A DNA stretch of 64,000 bases. It comes from JANQNX01 sp965601665 (lineage in GTDB: Bacteria > Pseudomonadota > Gammaproteobacteria > Eutrophobiales > Eutrophobiaceae). Below, piece after piece: positions 16,561-26,467 of the stretch. A model generated the notes under the pieces. That model had not been told where the DNA came from and did no database searches. It worked only from the letters and a program-made list of their open reading frames with translations. Location: contig OZ271833.1 in assembly GCA_965601665.1 (NCBI GenBank), positions 372,001 through 436,000 of the forward strand. Direction: 5' to 3'. Each line of letters begins with the position of its first letter. Position 1 is the first letter of the stretch. The translations under genes and the position numbers were made by a program.

Positions 16561-18243
16561 TTACGCGTCAGTGACGCAGCCTTCCGATGCGTTTTTCACA
16601 CTCTTTATGAATTTGTACAGCGTACCACGGTTGAACTTGTAGGCCGGCATTGTCCAGGCTGACTTTCTTTGTGCCATTTCCTCGTCTGATATGTCAACGT
16701 GAATCTGGTTGGTTTCGGCATCAATGATGATTTGATCACCGTCTTTTACCAACGCAATGGGCCCGCCTTCCTGTGCCTCGGGTACAACGTGACCAATGAT
16801 GAATCCGTGTGAGCCACCGGAGAATCGCCCGTCGGTAATCATGGCCACGTCCTTGCCGAGACCGGCGCCCATGATGGCGGATGTCGGCGTCAGCATCTCC
16901 GGCATGCCCGGTCCACCCTTGGGACCTTCGTAGCGGATAATAATCGCGTCGCCTTTTCGGATCTTGTTCTCTTCTAGCGCCTCCAACATATCTTCCTCGG
17001 AATCAAACACGCGTGCGGGCCCCGTGAATTGCAGGCCTTCCTTGCCGGTTATCTTGGCCACCGAACCACCGGGTGCAAAATTGCCTTTCAGGATGCGAAT
17101 ATGGCCGCTGTCTTTTAACGGTTTGTCCAGTGGCGCGATGATTTCCTGTCCTTCTGACAGCGCCGGTAACTCAGCCAGGTTCTCAGCGATGGTTTTTCCG
17201 GTGACAGTCAAGCAGTCTCCGGTGATGAGCTTGTTCTCCAGCAGGAATTTCATCACCGCTGGTGTACCACCGACCATGTGCAGATCTTCCATCACGTATT
17301 TACCACTGGGTTTGAGATCGGCCAGGTAAGGTATACGGTCACTGACGGCCTGGAAGTCATCGATCGTCAGGGGCACATCGACAGCGCGCGCCATCGCCAA
17401 CAGATGCAGCACGGCATTGGTGGAACCACCCAGTACCGTGATCAGTACCATTGCATTCTCAAATGCCTCGCGTGTCATGATGTCGCGTGGCTTGATGTCT
17501 TTTTCCAGCAGGTGATATATCGCTTTACCGGCGTTGAAGCATTCTTCCAGTTTTGCGGGATCGACGGCCGGGGTGGAAGAGCTATAGGGCAATGCCATAC
17601 CCATGGCCTCGATGGCCGATGCCATGGTGTTGGCCGTGTACATACCGCCACATGCGCCGGCGCCGGGACAGGCATTTTTGACGATCTGTTTGCGTGTGTC
17701 GTCATCAATGGAGCCTGCAATAAACTCGCCGTAACTCTGGAAAGCAGAAATAATATCCAGTTTGTTATTGTTTTTATAGCTACCCGGTTTGATGGTGCCG
17801 CCGTACACCATGATAGATGGCCGGTTTATTCGACCCATGGCAATTACGCATCCCGGCATATTTTTGTCACAGCCGGGTAATGAAATATTGGCGTCATACC
17901 ACTGTGCACACATAACAGTTTCAATCGAATCCGCAATCAGGTCTCTCGATTGTAATGAATAGCTCATGCCTTCCGTGCCGTTGGAAATGCCATCACTAAC
18001 GCCAATACTGTTAAATCGATAACCGACCAGCCCCGCCGCCTGTACGCCTTCCTTTACCTTTTCCGCAAGATCCAGCAGGTGCATATTGCAGGTGTTACCT
18101 TCAAACCAGATGCTGGATATACCCACCTGGGCTTTACTCATGTCCTCTTCGGTCAGGCCAGTACCATAAAGCATGGCCTGTGACGCACCCTGGGATTTAG
18201 GCTCGGTGATACGGGAGCTGAATTTATTTAGCTTGTTACTCAT
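16561..18243 (-). CDS. ilvD: dihydroxy-acid dehydratase
   Basis: 560 residues, the length of the shorter [2Fe-2S] type. It dehydrates 2,3-dihydroxy-isovalerate and -methylvalerate to the keto acids in valine/isoleucine synthesis. The three cluster cysteines expected for that type are present at 52 (EGNTCNMHLL), 125 (SLPGCDKNMPGC, followed by the Lys 127 that is carbamylated in the family) and 198 (GAGACGGMYTANTM). The C-terminal swivelling domain carries GPKGGPGMPEM and DGRFSGGSHGFIIGHV. It stands alone and is divergent from argE across 99 bp. The related edd (phosphogluconate dehydratase) is less likely given GMSYSLQSRDLIADS. Confidence 0.96.
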   Translation of the reverse strand: MSNKLNKFSSRITEPKSQGASQAMLYGTGLTEEDMSKAQVGISSIWFEGNTCNMHLLDLAEKVKEGVQAAGLVGYRFNSIGVSDGISNGTEGMSYSLQSRDLIADSIETVMCAQWYDANISLPGCDKNMPGCVIAMGRINRPSIMVYGGTIKPGSYKNNNKLDIISAFQSYGEFIAGSIDDDTRKQIVKNACPGAGACGGMYTANTMASAIEAMGMALPYSSSTPAVDPAKLEECFNAGKAIYHLLEKDIKPRDIMTREAFENAMVLITVLGGSTNAVLHLLAMARAVDVPLTIDDFQAVSDRIPYLADLKPSGKYVMEDLHMVGGTPAVMKFLLENKLITGDCLTVTGKTIAENLAELPALSEGQEIIAPLDKPLKDSGHIRILKGNFAPGGSVAKITGKEGLQFTGPARVFDSEEDMLEALEENKIRKGDAIIIRYEGPKGGPGMPEMLTPTSAIMGAGLGKDVAMITDGRFSGGSHGFIIGHVVPEAQEGGPIALVKDGDQIIIDAETNQIHVDISDEEMAQRKSAWTMPAYKFNRGTLYKFIKSVKNASEGCVTDA

Positions 18244-18342
18244 CCATTTATCCTGTGTTTAGTTGGCGTTGTCGCTGTTATATAACAAGGTGAGTTAGAA
18301 TACCTGCAACATGAAAAATATTAAACAGGAAAGCAGAACACC

Positions 18343-19503
18343 GTGACGCGCAGTACCCCTGAATTTGAAGATGCATTTGCCAGGTTAATCGCATTGCCTT
18401 CGGTAAGCAGCATTGATCCGCATCATGATCAGAGTAATCGCGCGGTTATTGATGCACTGGCTGAATGGTTTCATGCGCTTGATTTTCAGTGTGATGTCAT
18501 TTGCGTCGATGATGCGTCTGGAAAATACAACCTGGTTGCCAGGCGAGGTAACGACGCCAACGGCGGGCTTGTTCTGTCCGGGCATACCGATACGGTTCCA
18601 TATGATGCCAGTGGCTGGAATACGGATCCTTTCACGCTGACGAAGAAGGATGGTAACTATTACGGCCTTGGTACCGCCGACATGAAAAGTTACTTCCCAA
18701 TCATCCTCGAGACACTGGAACGATTGCAACACGTTGAGTTCGTCAAGCCAATTACCCTCGTAGCGACCGCCGATGAGGAAAGTACGATGTCAGGCGCAAG
18801 ATTACTGAGTAATCAGCTTGTCAGTGGGGACTACTGCATCATCGGAGAGCCAACAGGTTTGAAACCCGTTTATGCGCATAAAGGCATTATCATAGAATCG
18901 TTTCGGCTTCTGGGTCGTTCCGGACACTCAAGTAACCCTGCGCTGGGGAACAGTGCGATGGAAGGCATGCATCGTGTCATGACAGCACTAATGGAATGGC
19001 GTCAGCAATTACAGGAAGAGCATGTTGATGATGCGTTTGTCGTGCCGGTACCGACCATGAATTTTGGTCGTATAGAGGGCGGCGACAGCCCAAATCGCAT
19101 TTGTGCACAGTGTGAGTTATCACTGGATTTGAGAATGATGCCTGGTATGGATGCGTCACAACTGAGGCAGCAACTACGCGACCATATTAGTGAAGCGCTT
19201 AAAAATAGTGGACTGAAACTGGAATTTACCGGAAAGGTAGATATAGTGCCGCCCATGCTGACGTCGCAGGAGAGTGAGATTGTCAGCATGTGTGAATCAA
19301 TCACCGGAAATACTGCGGGCTGTGTAACGTTTGGTACAGAAGGCCCTTTTTTTAATGACCTTGGCATACCGACGGTGATCCTGGGTCCGGGTGATATCGA
19401 TGTCGCCCATCAGCCGAATGAATATTTGCAGATACATAGAATCGAACCGATGATCACCATATTGTCAAAACTGCTGCTTCACTTTTGCGGGGGAGAAAAA
19501 TGA
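18343..19503 (+). CDS. argE: acetylornithine deacetylase
   Basis: 386 residues starting at GTG 18343 with AGGAAAG upstream. It removes acetate from N-acetylornithine to give ornithine in arginine synthesis. M20 metallopeptidase motifs: LVLSGHTDTVPYDASGW (metal His and Asp), GLGTADMKSY (bridging Asp), VATADEESTMSGA (catalytic Glu pair), CIIGEPTGLKPV, and the dimerisation segment GRSGHSSNP. The last metal His lies in VAHQPNEY. It overlaps argA by 4 bases (ATGA). The pairing argues for ArgE rather than the related DapE, which is present separately at 30610. Confidence 0.95.
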   Translation: MTRSTPEFEDAFARLIALPSVSSIDPHHDQSNRAVIDALAEWFHALDFQCDVICVDDASGKYNLVARRGNDANGGLVLSGHTDTVPYDASGWNTDPFTLTKKDGNYYGLGTADMKSYFPIILETLERLQHVEFVKPITLVATADEESTMSGARLLSNQLVSGDYCIIGEPTGLKPVYAHKGIIIESFRLLGRSGHSSNPALGNSAMEGMHRVMTALMEWRQQLQEEHVDDAFVVPVPTMNFGRIEGGDSPNRICAQCELSLDLRMMPGMDASQLRQQLRDHISEALKNSGLKLEFTGKVDIVPPMLTSQESEIVSMCESITGNTAGCVTFGTEGPFFNDLGIPTVILGPGDIDVAHQPNEYLQIHRIEPMITILSKLLLHFCGGEK

Positions 19504-20828
19504 GCGATAACCAGGATTTTGTCAGCTGGTTCAGACAGGCAGCGCCGTATATTCACGCGCATCGTGGTCGCACGTTCGTTGTGCAGGTAAGTGGCGATGT
19601 GGTAGCGGCAGCCAATTTTTCTCACCTGGTGCATGACCTGGCGCTGTTAAGCAGCCTTGCCGTGAAGCTGGTTGTTGTGTTTGGCGCCAGACCGCAAATC
19701 GATGCATTATTAAAAGACAGGAACATCGTGCCGGAATACAGTGGCGCACTCAGGGTAACCAGCGAGGAAGCCATGGATTCGGTCAAACAGGCCGTGGGCG
19801 CGATTAAGATTCAACTGGATGCGTTATTCTCAATGGGACTGCCTAGTTCGCCTATGGCCGATTCACATATTAATGTGGCTTCCGGCAACTACGTGATTGG
19901 CCGGCCCATTGGTGTAATGAATGGTGTTGATTTGCAAATGACAGGACGTGTCCGCAAGGTGAACAGGCAGATGATCCACTCGCGCCTGACTGCCGGCGAT
20001 ATCGTTATTGTTCCACCGCTTGGCTACTCCCTAACCGGCGAGGTGTTTAACCTGAATTCATTTGAAATTGCCGCCAGTATCGCTGTCGAGATTGGGGCTG
20101 ACAAACTGATCATGGTGGGGCAACAGGCGGTCGTGGAGGATGAAGAAGGTAACACGCTAAAACAATTAACCTGTGATCAGGCGAAGCACATGCTGCAGTC
20201 CGAGCAGGCCGTACATGCCGGGGAAAACCCTGCGACGGCACTGGCACAGGGCATCGCTGCTTGTGAGGCCGGCGTACAGCGTGTGCACTATATCGAGCAG
20301 CAAATGGAAGGTGGATTGTTGCAGGAATTATTCAGTCGCGATGGTGTGGGTACGCTGCTTAGCAATCTGCCGTTTGATTCAATCCGTAAGGCAACGGTTG
20401 CTGATATCGGTGGCATTCTCGAATTGATCCAGCCGTTAGAGGAAACGAGTGTGCTTGTTAAACGATCGCGAGAAAAGATCGAGGTGGATATCGATGACTA
20501 CATCGTCCTTGTCCGGGACGGCACGGTTATCGCCTGTGCCGCGTTGCATGACTATCCCGATGAGAAAATCATTGAACTTGCCTGCCTCGCCGTATTACCC
20601 GAATACCAGAAACAGGCGATGGGTGACACGTTATTACAGTTTGCCCTGTCAGCGGCGAGTGAAAAGGGTGCCTCTGCGCTGGTCGTGCTTACGACACAAA
20701 CGGAGCACTGGTTCCTTGAAAAAGGGTTCGAGTCTGTTGAGTTACAGAAATTGCCAGTTTCGAAGCAGGAAATGTTTAATTTTCAACGCAATTCCAAGGC
20801 ATTCATTAAACATTTAGTACAGAATTAA
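19500..20828 (+). CDS. argA: N-acetylglutamate synthase
   Basis: 442 residues from the ATG at 19500 (GGGGGAGA ribosome site, overlapping the argE stop); a start at 19485 lies inside argE. It makes N-acetylglutamate from glutamate and acetyl-CoA, the first step of arginine synthesis. Residues 20-290 form an amino-acid-kinase fold (VQVSGDVVAA, VVVFGARPQIDALL, RQMIHSRLTAGDIVIVPPLGYS). Residues 295-442 form a GNAT acetyltransferase (IIELACLAVLPEYQKQAMGDTLL, then TTQTEHWFLEKGFE). This is the classic ArgA fusion; the kinase-like part normally binds inhibitory arginine. It is coupled to argE. Confidence 0.96.
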   Translation: MSDNQDFVSWFRQAAPYIHAHRGRTFVVQVSGDVVAAANFSHLVHDLALLSSLAVKLVVVFGARPQIDALLKDRNIVPEYSGALRVTSEEAMDSVKQAVGAIKIQLDALFSMGLPSSPMADSHINVASGNYVIGRPIGVMNGVDLQMTGRVRKVNRQMIHSRLTAGDIVIVPPLGYSLTGEVFNLNSFEIAASIAVEIGADKLIMVGQQAVVEDEEGNTLKQLTCDQAKHMLQSEQAVHAGENPATALAQGIAACEAGVQRVHYIEQQMEGGLLQELFSRDGVGTLLSNLPFDSIRKATVADIGGILELIQPLEETSVLVKRSREKIEVDIDDYIVLVRDGTVIACAALHDYPDEKIIELACLAVLPEYQKQAMGDTLLQFALSAASEKGASALVVLTTQTEHWFLEKGFESVELQKLPVSKQEMFNFQRNSKAFIKHLVQN

Positions 20829-20865
20829 CTATTTTCTTTCATACAGTCACGTTTTTATCACATTG

Positions 20866-20889
20866 CAATTGATATATTTACAATTGATA
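20866..20889 (+). repeat. two direct CAATTGATA repeats upstream of the c-di-GMP gene
   Basis: CAATTGATA occurs at 20866-20874 and again at 20881-20889, 15 bp apart start to start, just before the ATG at 20911. They could be binding sites for a regulator or part of the promoter. Nothing else supports a role. Confidence 0.35.
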
Positions 20890-20910
20890 AATCAAGGCTG
20901 TGTCTGAAAC

Positions 20911-23685
20911 ATGATTGTAACAATATCCATAAAGCAACGACTTTTATTGCTGGTCTTCGTACTGGCAATTCCGTTGTCTTGCCTGTTTATCTATTCAACC
21001 TACCGTGACATCGAAGACAATCTCGGTTATGTCAGGGAGACCTCGTCGACTTTATCCAGGCTGATTTCTGCAGATGTCTCCTCCTACTTGCGTACCAGGG
21101 AAAACGTACTGGCAAGAATTGCAGACAGGGAAACGATAAAGGCATTTGACCCGGATAACTGTGATCCTATTATCCAGAACTTCACCAGCTTCGACCCGAA
21201 TTTCAGTAACATGATCGTGATCGAACAAAGTGGCAGGGTTGTGTGTTCTGCAATTCCAATCAATCAAAGCATTTCCTATGACAAGTCAACCAACTTCCGC
21301 AGAGTATTCAGCGAAAATACGCTGGTTTTAGGTAACCCGGTATTCGGTCGTATCAGCCAGAAGTGGATACTGCCCTTAAACTTCCCGATACGAGATGACA
21401 GCGGTATGCCTGTAGGATCAGTCGGCGCGCCTATTGACTTGTATAAATATGTGCCTGTTAGTAATGACCTGAAACTTCCTTTCCAGTCTGTGGTGATGAT
21501 TGTCAATAATGAAGGCCAGATCATCTCAACCAACAAGTCGATAGAAAAATACGCTGGCATGAATATCGACGAAGTCTACGAAGATTTCGATATGAAATCA
21601 TTCAATGAGCAAACCAACCTCATATCAAAGATTACAGGTGTGCAATACATTCTGTCAGTAAATGAAATCCAGGGAACAAACTGGTACACACTTCTGTTTA
21701 CACCACAGCAGCCGATTCTGAACAAGGCAATATCCAGTGCCCGGGAGCAGGGCACGATTGGTCTTTTGGTTATCATACTGACGGTAATACTGGGTCTGCT
21801 TACAGCCAGGAACATTATTACGCCAATCAAGGAAATTGCTAATACAGCGCAACGGGTATCGGAAGGCGATCTTGACCAACGCCTTGATGTGCAAATAGGT
21901 ACAGGAGAGTTGATGCACCTGTCCGAGCAGTTTAACCAGATGCTCGAGACCAGACTGCAGGCAGAAAATGAAGCCAGGGAATATTCCGATAACCTGAAGC
22001 TGGCAATGGATTCTGCAAGCATTGGCACCTGGAACCTGAATATACATGACAGCAAGGTGTCATTATCGGCAAACATGAGCGCCTTGCTTGGTATTGATGA
22101 AAGTCTAGAGTTTATCTACCTGACTGACTTTAAAAACAGGATATTCCCGGATGACAGGGAGAATTTTACGCAGGCCGTTGATGCGGCTATTAATAGAGAT
22201 ATCCCCATCGATATATCTGAAATAAGGGTGTTTGATTTTCACAATGCCCTGCGCTGGATAACGATCAAGGGACGCTTGCTTCATACAGTATATGGGCTAC
22301 CGGAGCGAATTACCGGGATTATTATGGACATCACCGATCGCATCAGTGCCGATGAACAAATGCGATATCTGGCAACGCATGATGTCATGACCAACCTGGC
22401 CAACCGCTACGAGTTTGAAAAAAGGCTGACAGGCACACTGAAGCGCGCTCGCTTCAAGAATAGCCAGCATGTATTTATGTATCTCGATCTTGACCAGTTC
22501 AAGGTCGTCAATGACATTTGTGGCCATCATGCCGGCGATAAATTGCTGAGCCAGATTGCCAATTTACTGAAAGAGCAAATCAGGGAGACAGATACCATTG
22601 GCCGACTTGGCGGTGATGAATTTGGTATCTTGCTCGAGAACTGTCCATTGGAATATGCGTTGCAAACGGCAGAGTCGATACGAACCAGCGTGCAAGACTA
22701 CCGTTTTGTCTGGAACGATAAGTCGTTCAAGGTCGGGGTCAGTATCGGCGTGGTGCCTATCATGGATAACAAGCTGGATTGCCAACAGGTCATGAGTTCA
22801 GCCGATGCGGCCTGTTTTATTGCCAAGGATAAGGGCAGAAACCGTATTCATATTCACAAACCGGAAGACATGATTGATTCCCGCCACCTTGGCGAGATGG
22901 AGTGGGTTACACGGCTAAACAGGGCCTTTGAAGAAGATCGGTTTGAACTCTATTGCGAGCTTATCAAGCCGTTGCATGATGATAACAGCGGTATTTTCTG
23001 TGAATTACTGGTCAGGATGCTGGACGACAATGGCGAATCTATTCCGCCCATGGCGTTTATACCTGCTGCCGAACGTTATGGATTAATGTCGCGCGTAGAT
23101 AGCTGGGTGATTGAGCAGGCATTCAAGTACCTTGCAGAACAAAAACAGAACAGGCGGTTGAACGAGTTCAGGCAGATTTGCATTAACCTCTCTGCAACGT
23201 CACTCAACAATGACGAGTTAAAGGAATTAATCATCAAGCAAAGGAAGGACAACGACATTCCTGCTGCCCTGATCTGTTTCGAGATTACCGAGACAGCAGC
23301 CATTTCCAACCTGACCCAGGCCAAGGCCTTTATTAAGGAACTGCATGATTATGGCTTCCAGTTTTCACTTGATGACTTCGGTAGCGGCATGAGTTCTTTT
23401 ACCTACCTTAAGAACCTTGAGGTTGATTACCTCAAGATCGACGGTAGCTTTGTTAAGGATATACTCGATGACCCTGTCGATCTCGCGATGGTTGAATCAA
23501 TTGCAAGAGTCGGTCATGTAATTGGTATAAAAACGATTGCCGAGTACGTGAATGACCCGGCTCTAATTCCAAGGTTGGACCAAATCGGCATCGACTATGT
23601 ACAGGGGCACGGTATTGCCAAAGACAAACCACTAAAGGAATTATTCTACAACTCCAGTAACGTCACACCAATCAAGCGGGCTTAA
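20911..23685 (+). CDS. Cache-HAMP-PAS-GGDEF-EAL sensor protein (c-di-GMP turnover)
   Basis: 924 residues. Membrane helix 1 spans about 8-28, a periplasmic Cache-type sensor about 30-280, and helix 2 about 284-302. HAMP follows (ITPIKEIANTAQRVSEGDL), then PAS about 360-480. GGDEF is intact (RLGGDEFGILLE, near 566) with an RxxD inhibitory site five residues upstream (RETD). EAL spans about 675-910, its motif read as ELLVR (CELLVRM), with FEITETAA, LDDFGSGMSS and YLKIDGSFVKD all present. Both catalytic domains look competent, so it could make or break c-di-GMP depending on its signal. Its stop lies 7 bp from the convergent clpA stop. The ligand is unknown. Confidence 0.93.
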   Translation: MIVTISIKQRLLLLVFVLAIPLSCLFIYSTYRDIEDNLGYVRETSSTLSRLISADVSSYLRTRENVLARIADRETIKAFDPDNCDPIIQNFTSFDPNFSNMIVIEQSGRVVCSAIPINQSISYDKSTNFRRVFSENTLVLGNPVFGRISQKWILPLNFPIRDDSGMPVGSVGAPIDLYKYVPVSNDLKLPFQSVVMIVNNEGQIISTNKSIEKYAGMNIDEVYEDFDMKSFNEQTNLISKITGVQYILSVNEIQGTNWYTLLFTPQQPILNKAISSAREQGTIGLLVIILTVILGLLTARNIITPIKEIANTAQRVSEGDLDQRLDVQIGTGELMHLSEQFNQMLETRLQAENEAREYSDNLKLAMDSASIGTWNLNIHDSKVSLSANMSALLGIDESLEFIYLTDFKNRIFPDDRENFTQAVDAAINRDIPIDISEIRVFDFHNALRWITIKGRLLHTVYGLPERITGIIMDITDRISADEQMRYLATHDVMTNLANRYEFEKRLTGTLKRARFKNSQHVFMYLDLDQFKVVNDICGHHAGDKLLSQIANLLKEQIRETDTIGRLGGDEFGILLENCPLEYALQTAESIRTSVQDYRFVWNDKSFKVGVSIGVVPIMDNKLDCQQVMSSADAACFIAKDKGRNRIHIHKPEDMIDSRHLGEMEWVTRLNRAFEEDRFELYCELIKPLHDDNSGIFCELLVRMLDDNGESIPPMAFIPAAERYGLMSRVDSWVIEQAFKYLAEQKQNRRLNEFRQICINLSATSLNNDELKELIIKQRKDNDIPAALICFEITETAAISNLTQAKAFIKELHDYGFQFSLDDFGSGMSSFTYLKNLEVDYLKIDGSFVKDILDDPVDLAMVESIARVGHVIGIKTIAEYVNDPALIPRLDQIGIDYVQGHGIAKDKPLKELFYNSSNVTPIKRA

Positions 23686-23692
23686 AACAGTC

Positions 23693-25960
23693 TTAAACTG
23701 TTTCCTCGGTTGACTGTTCCAGTTCAACCTCGACATGAATATCGTCATTTTTCATCGTGACAATAACGTTGCCGCCATTCACCAGGCTACCAAATAGAAG
23801 CTCTTCTGCGAGTGGTCGCTTAATCTTGTCCTGGATTAACCTGGCCATTGGCCTGGCGCCCATGATCTTGTCGTAACCGTGTACGGCAAGCCACTCCCGT
23901 GCCTCGTCCGAACATTCGACAGTGACTTTCTTTTGCTCAAGTTGCGCTTCGAGTTCGATCAGGAACTTGTCGACCACGTTGGCGATTGTGCGTGGGTCCA
24001 GCGGGTTGAACTGGATGATGGCATCAAGGCGGTTACGAAATTCAGGCGTAAACATTTGCTTGATAGCATCCATAGCGTCACCACTGTGGTCCTGTGTCGT
24101 AAAACCTACCGAAGCGCGGCTCATGCGATCGGCGCCTGCATTGGTGGTCATGACAATGATCACGTTTCTGAAATCGGTTTTGCGGCCGTTGGTATCCGTT
24201 AGCGTGCCATGATCAAAAATCTGCAGCATCAGGTTGAAGACGTCCGGGTGTGCTTTTTCCATTTCGTCCAGCAGTAGCACGCAATGAGGTTGCTTGTTAA
24301 TGGCATCTGTCAGCAATCCACCCTGGTCAAAGCCGACATAGCCCGGAGGTGCGCCAATGAGTCGGGACACTGTGTGTCTTTCCATATACTCGGACATGTC
24401 AAAACGTACCAGCTCCACACCCATTTGCAGGGCCAGCTGTCGGGTTACCTCGGTTTTACCGACACCGGTCGGACCGGCAAACAGGAAATTACCTATCGGT
24501 TTGTTCGGGTTACCGAGACCAGATCGTGACATCTTGATGGCATTGGCCAATGTTGAGATTGCTTCATCCTGTCCGAACACGACCATCTTCAGATTGCGTT
24601 CCAGGTTCTTGATGACATCCTTATCGGAAGTCGTGACGGTCTTCGCAGGAATTCTTGCGATCTTGGCGACAATATTCTCTATGTCGGTCACGCCAACGGT
24701 TTTCTTTCTTTTTGACGGTGGTAAGAGCTGCTGCGCCGCGCCAGCCTCGTCAATAACATCAATGGCCTTGTCTGGCAGGTGCCGGTCGTTCATATAGCGC
24801 TCGGTCAATTCTGCCGCGCAACGCAGTGCCTGGTTGGTATAGCGGATCTGATGATGGTTTTCGAAGCGCGACTTCAGGCCCTGCAGGATTTTCACGGTTT
24901 CATCAATGGATGGTTCAACCACATCAATCTTCTGGAAGCGCCTGGCCAACGCGCGGTCTTTTTCAAAAATACCCCGGTATTCCTGGTATGTCGTCGAACC
25001 AATACACTTAAGTTCACCAGAAGCTAATACCGGTTTAATAATGTTTGAGGCATCCATTACGCCACCCGACGCGGCACCGGCCCCAATGATAGTGTGAATT
25101 TCGTCGATAAACAGCACCGACCCGGGTTGTTTCTGTAACTGCGCGACTACGCCTTTCAAGCGTTTTTCGAAATCACCGCGATACTTGGTACCCGCCAGCA
25201 GGGCGCCAAGGTCCAGCGAATAGATGACGCTGTCCAGCAGCACATCGGGGACTTCACCGTCGACGATCAACTTGGCCAGACCCTCGGCAATGGCGGTTTT
25301 TCCGACACCAGCCTCGCCAACATAGAGCGGGTTGTTCTTGCGGCGACGGCAGAGAATCTGCACGGTGCGCTGTACTTCATTTTGTCGACCAATCAACGGA
25401 TCGATTTTGCCCTGCATAGCCTGTTCGTTCAGGTTAACTGCGTAAGCATCGAGTGGATTGGCACCGGCTTCCTCGGTGCTGGTTTCCTCCTCGATGTCAT
25501 TCACATTATCATCGTTATCGTTTTCTTCTATCTTGGCAATGCCGTGTGAAATGTAATTAACGACATCAAGACGCGTAACGTTTTGCTGACTGAGAAAATA
25601 AGCGGCATGTGATTCACGCTCGCCGAATATAGCGACCAACACATTGGCTCCGGTCACTTCTTTTTTGCCCGACGACTGCACATGAAAAACGGCCCGCTGT
25701 AACACGCGTTGAAATCCTAGTGTCGGTTGTGTATCGCGTTCTTCACCATCCTCTATGATGGGTGAATTTTCCTGGATAAATTTAACCAGGTCGCTATGCA
25801 GACTATTCAGGTTGGCGCCACAGGCTTTTAATACCCGTGAGGCCGATGGATTGTCGAGTAATGCCAGTAACAAGTGCTCAACAGTCATGAATTCATGCCG
25901 CTGTTCTCTTGCTTCACGAAAAGCATCGTTTAAGGTTTGTTCCAGTTCTTTATCTAACAT
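23693..25960 (-). CDS. clpA: ATP-dependent Clp protease ATP-binding subunit ClpA
   Basis: 755 residues. It unfolds substrates and feeds them to ClpP. The N-terminal double Clp-N repeat (about 1-145) is the ClpS docking platform. D1 has Walker A GEAGVGKT (215-222) and Walker B FIDEIH (284-289). D2 has Walker A GPTGVGKT (496-503) and Walker B LLLDEMEK. The ClpP-contact loop reads VGF at 618-620, where E. coli ClpA has IGL. There is no long coiled-coil middle domain, which excludes ClpB. It lies directly downstream of clpS (12 bp gap). No clpP is in the window. Confidence 0.97.
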   Translation of the reverse strand: MLDKELEQTLNDAFREAREQRHEFMTVEHLLLALLDNPSASRVLKACGANLNSLHSDLVKFIQENSPIIEDGEERDTQPTLGFQRVLQRAVFHVQSSGKKEVTGANVLVAIFGERESHAAYFLSQQNVTRLDVVNYISHGIAKIEENDNDDNVNDIEEETSTEEAGANPLDAYAVNLNEQAMQGKIDPLIGRQNEVQRTVQILCRRRKNNPLYVGEAGVGKTAIAEGLAKLIVDGEVPDVLLDSVIYSLDLGALLAGTKYRGDFEKRLKGVVAQLQKQPGSVLFIDEIHTIIGAGAASGGVMDASNIIKPVLASGELKCIGSTTYQEYRGIFEKDRALARRFQKIDVVEPSIDETVKILQGLKSRFENHHQIRYTNQALRCAAELTERYMNDRHLPDKAIDVIDEAGAAQQLLPPSKRKKTVGVTDIENIVAKIARIPAKTVTTSDKDVIKNLERNLKMVVFGQDEAISTLANAIKMSRSGLGNPNKPIGNFLFAGPTGVGKTEVTRQLALQMGVELVRFDMSEYMERHTVSRLIGAPPGYVGFDQGGLLTDAINKQPHCVLLLDEMEKAHPDVFNLMLQIFDHGTLTDTNGRKTDFRNVIIVMTTNAGADRMSRASVGFTTQDHSGDAMDAIKQMFTPEFRNRLDAIIQFNPLDPRTIANVVDKFLIELEAQLEQKKVTVECSDEAREWLAVHGYDKIMGARPMARLIQDKIKRPLAEELLFGSLVNGGNVIVTMKNDDIHVEVELEQSTEETV

Positions 25961-25972
25961 GGCAGTCTTCCT

Positions 25973-26293
25973 TTAGGCTTTTTCCATCGTACATAGGAGT
26001 GGATGATTATTTTCACGTGAATAATTGTTGACCTGTGCGACTTTCGTCTCTGCTATTTCATGGGTAAATATCCCGCATACACCTTTGCCACGCGTATGTA
26101 CCTCCAGCATGATACGCGTTGCGTTTTCCCGGTCGATGGCAAAGAAAGACTCAAGAATATGAACAACAAACTCCATGGGAGTATAGTCATCATTAATTAA
26201 TATGACTTTATAAAGGGGAGGGCGTTTGAGTTTTGGCTCGGCCTCTTGTACGGCCAAGTCATCATCGAGGTGTTTGTGAGTTTTTTCGGACAT
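25973..26293 (-). CDS. clpS: ATP-dependent Clp protease adaptor ClpS
   Basis: 106 residues from the ATG at 26293; a TTG at 26305 in the same frame is a weaker start. ClpS delivers N-degron substrates to ClpA. The core is complete: PPLYKVILINDDYTPMEFVV with the Asp-Asp and Met that shape the N-degron pocket, then ATRIMLEVHTRGKGVCGIFTHEIAETKV. The flexible N-terminal tail (about 25 residues, charged) that reaches into ClpA is present. It is the first gene of the clpS-clpA operon. Confidence 0.96.
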   Translation of the reverse strand: MSEKTHKHLDDDLAVQEAEPKLKRPPLYKVILINDDYTPMEFVVHILESFFAIDRENATRIMLEVHTRGKGVCGIFTHEIAETKVAQVNNYSRENNHPLLCTMEKA

Positions 26294-26467
26294 AAGCTCA
26301 CTCAATTCAACACTACCAACAGCGGGTGAATGTTATAAAGCATTTCACTAATCTTAATAATGATACCTTGTCATGGTGATTTTCAAGTGCTTTTTAGTAA
26401 AAAAATATTACGCACATTTTATGCCATTAATACATGTGGCTAATGCCGGTTAATTCAAGTTTTCATA

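Noticed and set aside
17278..17880. 200-codon forward frame opposite ilvD
   Set aside because: It lies wholly antisense to a clearly conserved gene with intact catalytic residues. No domain is visible.
18311..18346. 11-codon leader peptide overlapping the argE start
   Set aside because: The short frame (ATG 18311) has no Arg-rich stretch or attenuator hairpin and can easily arise by chance.
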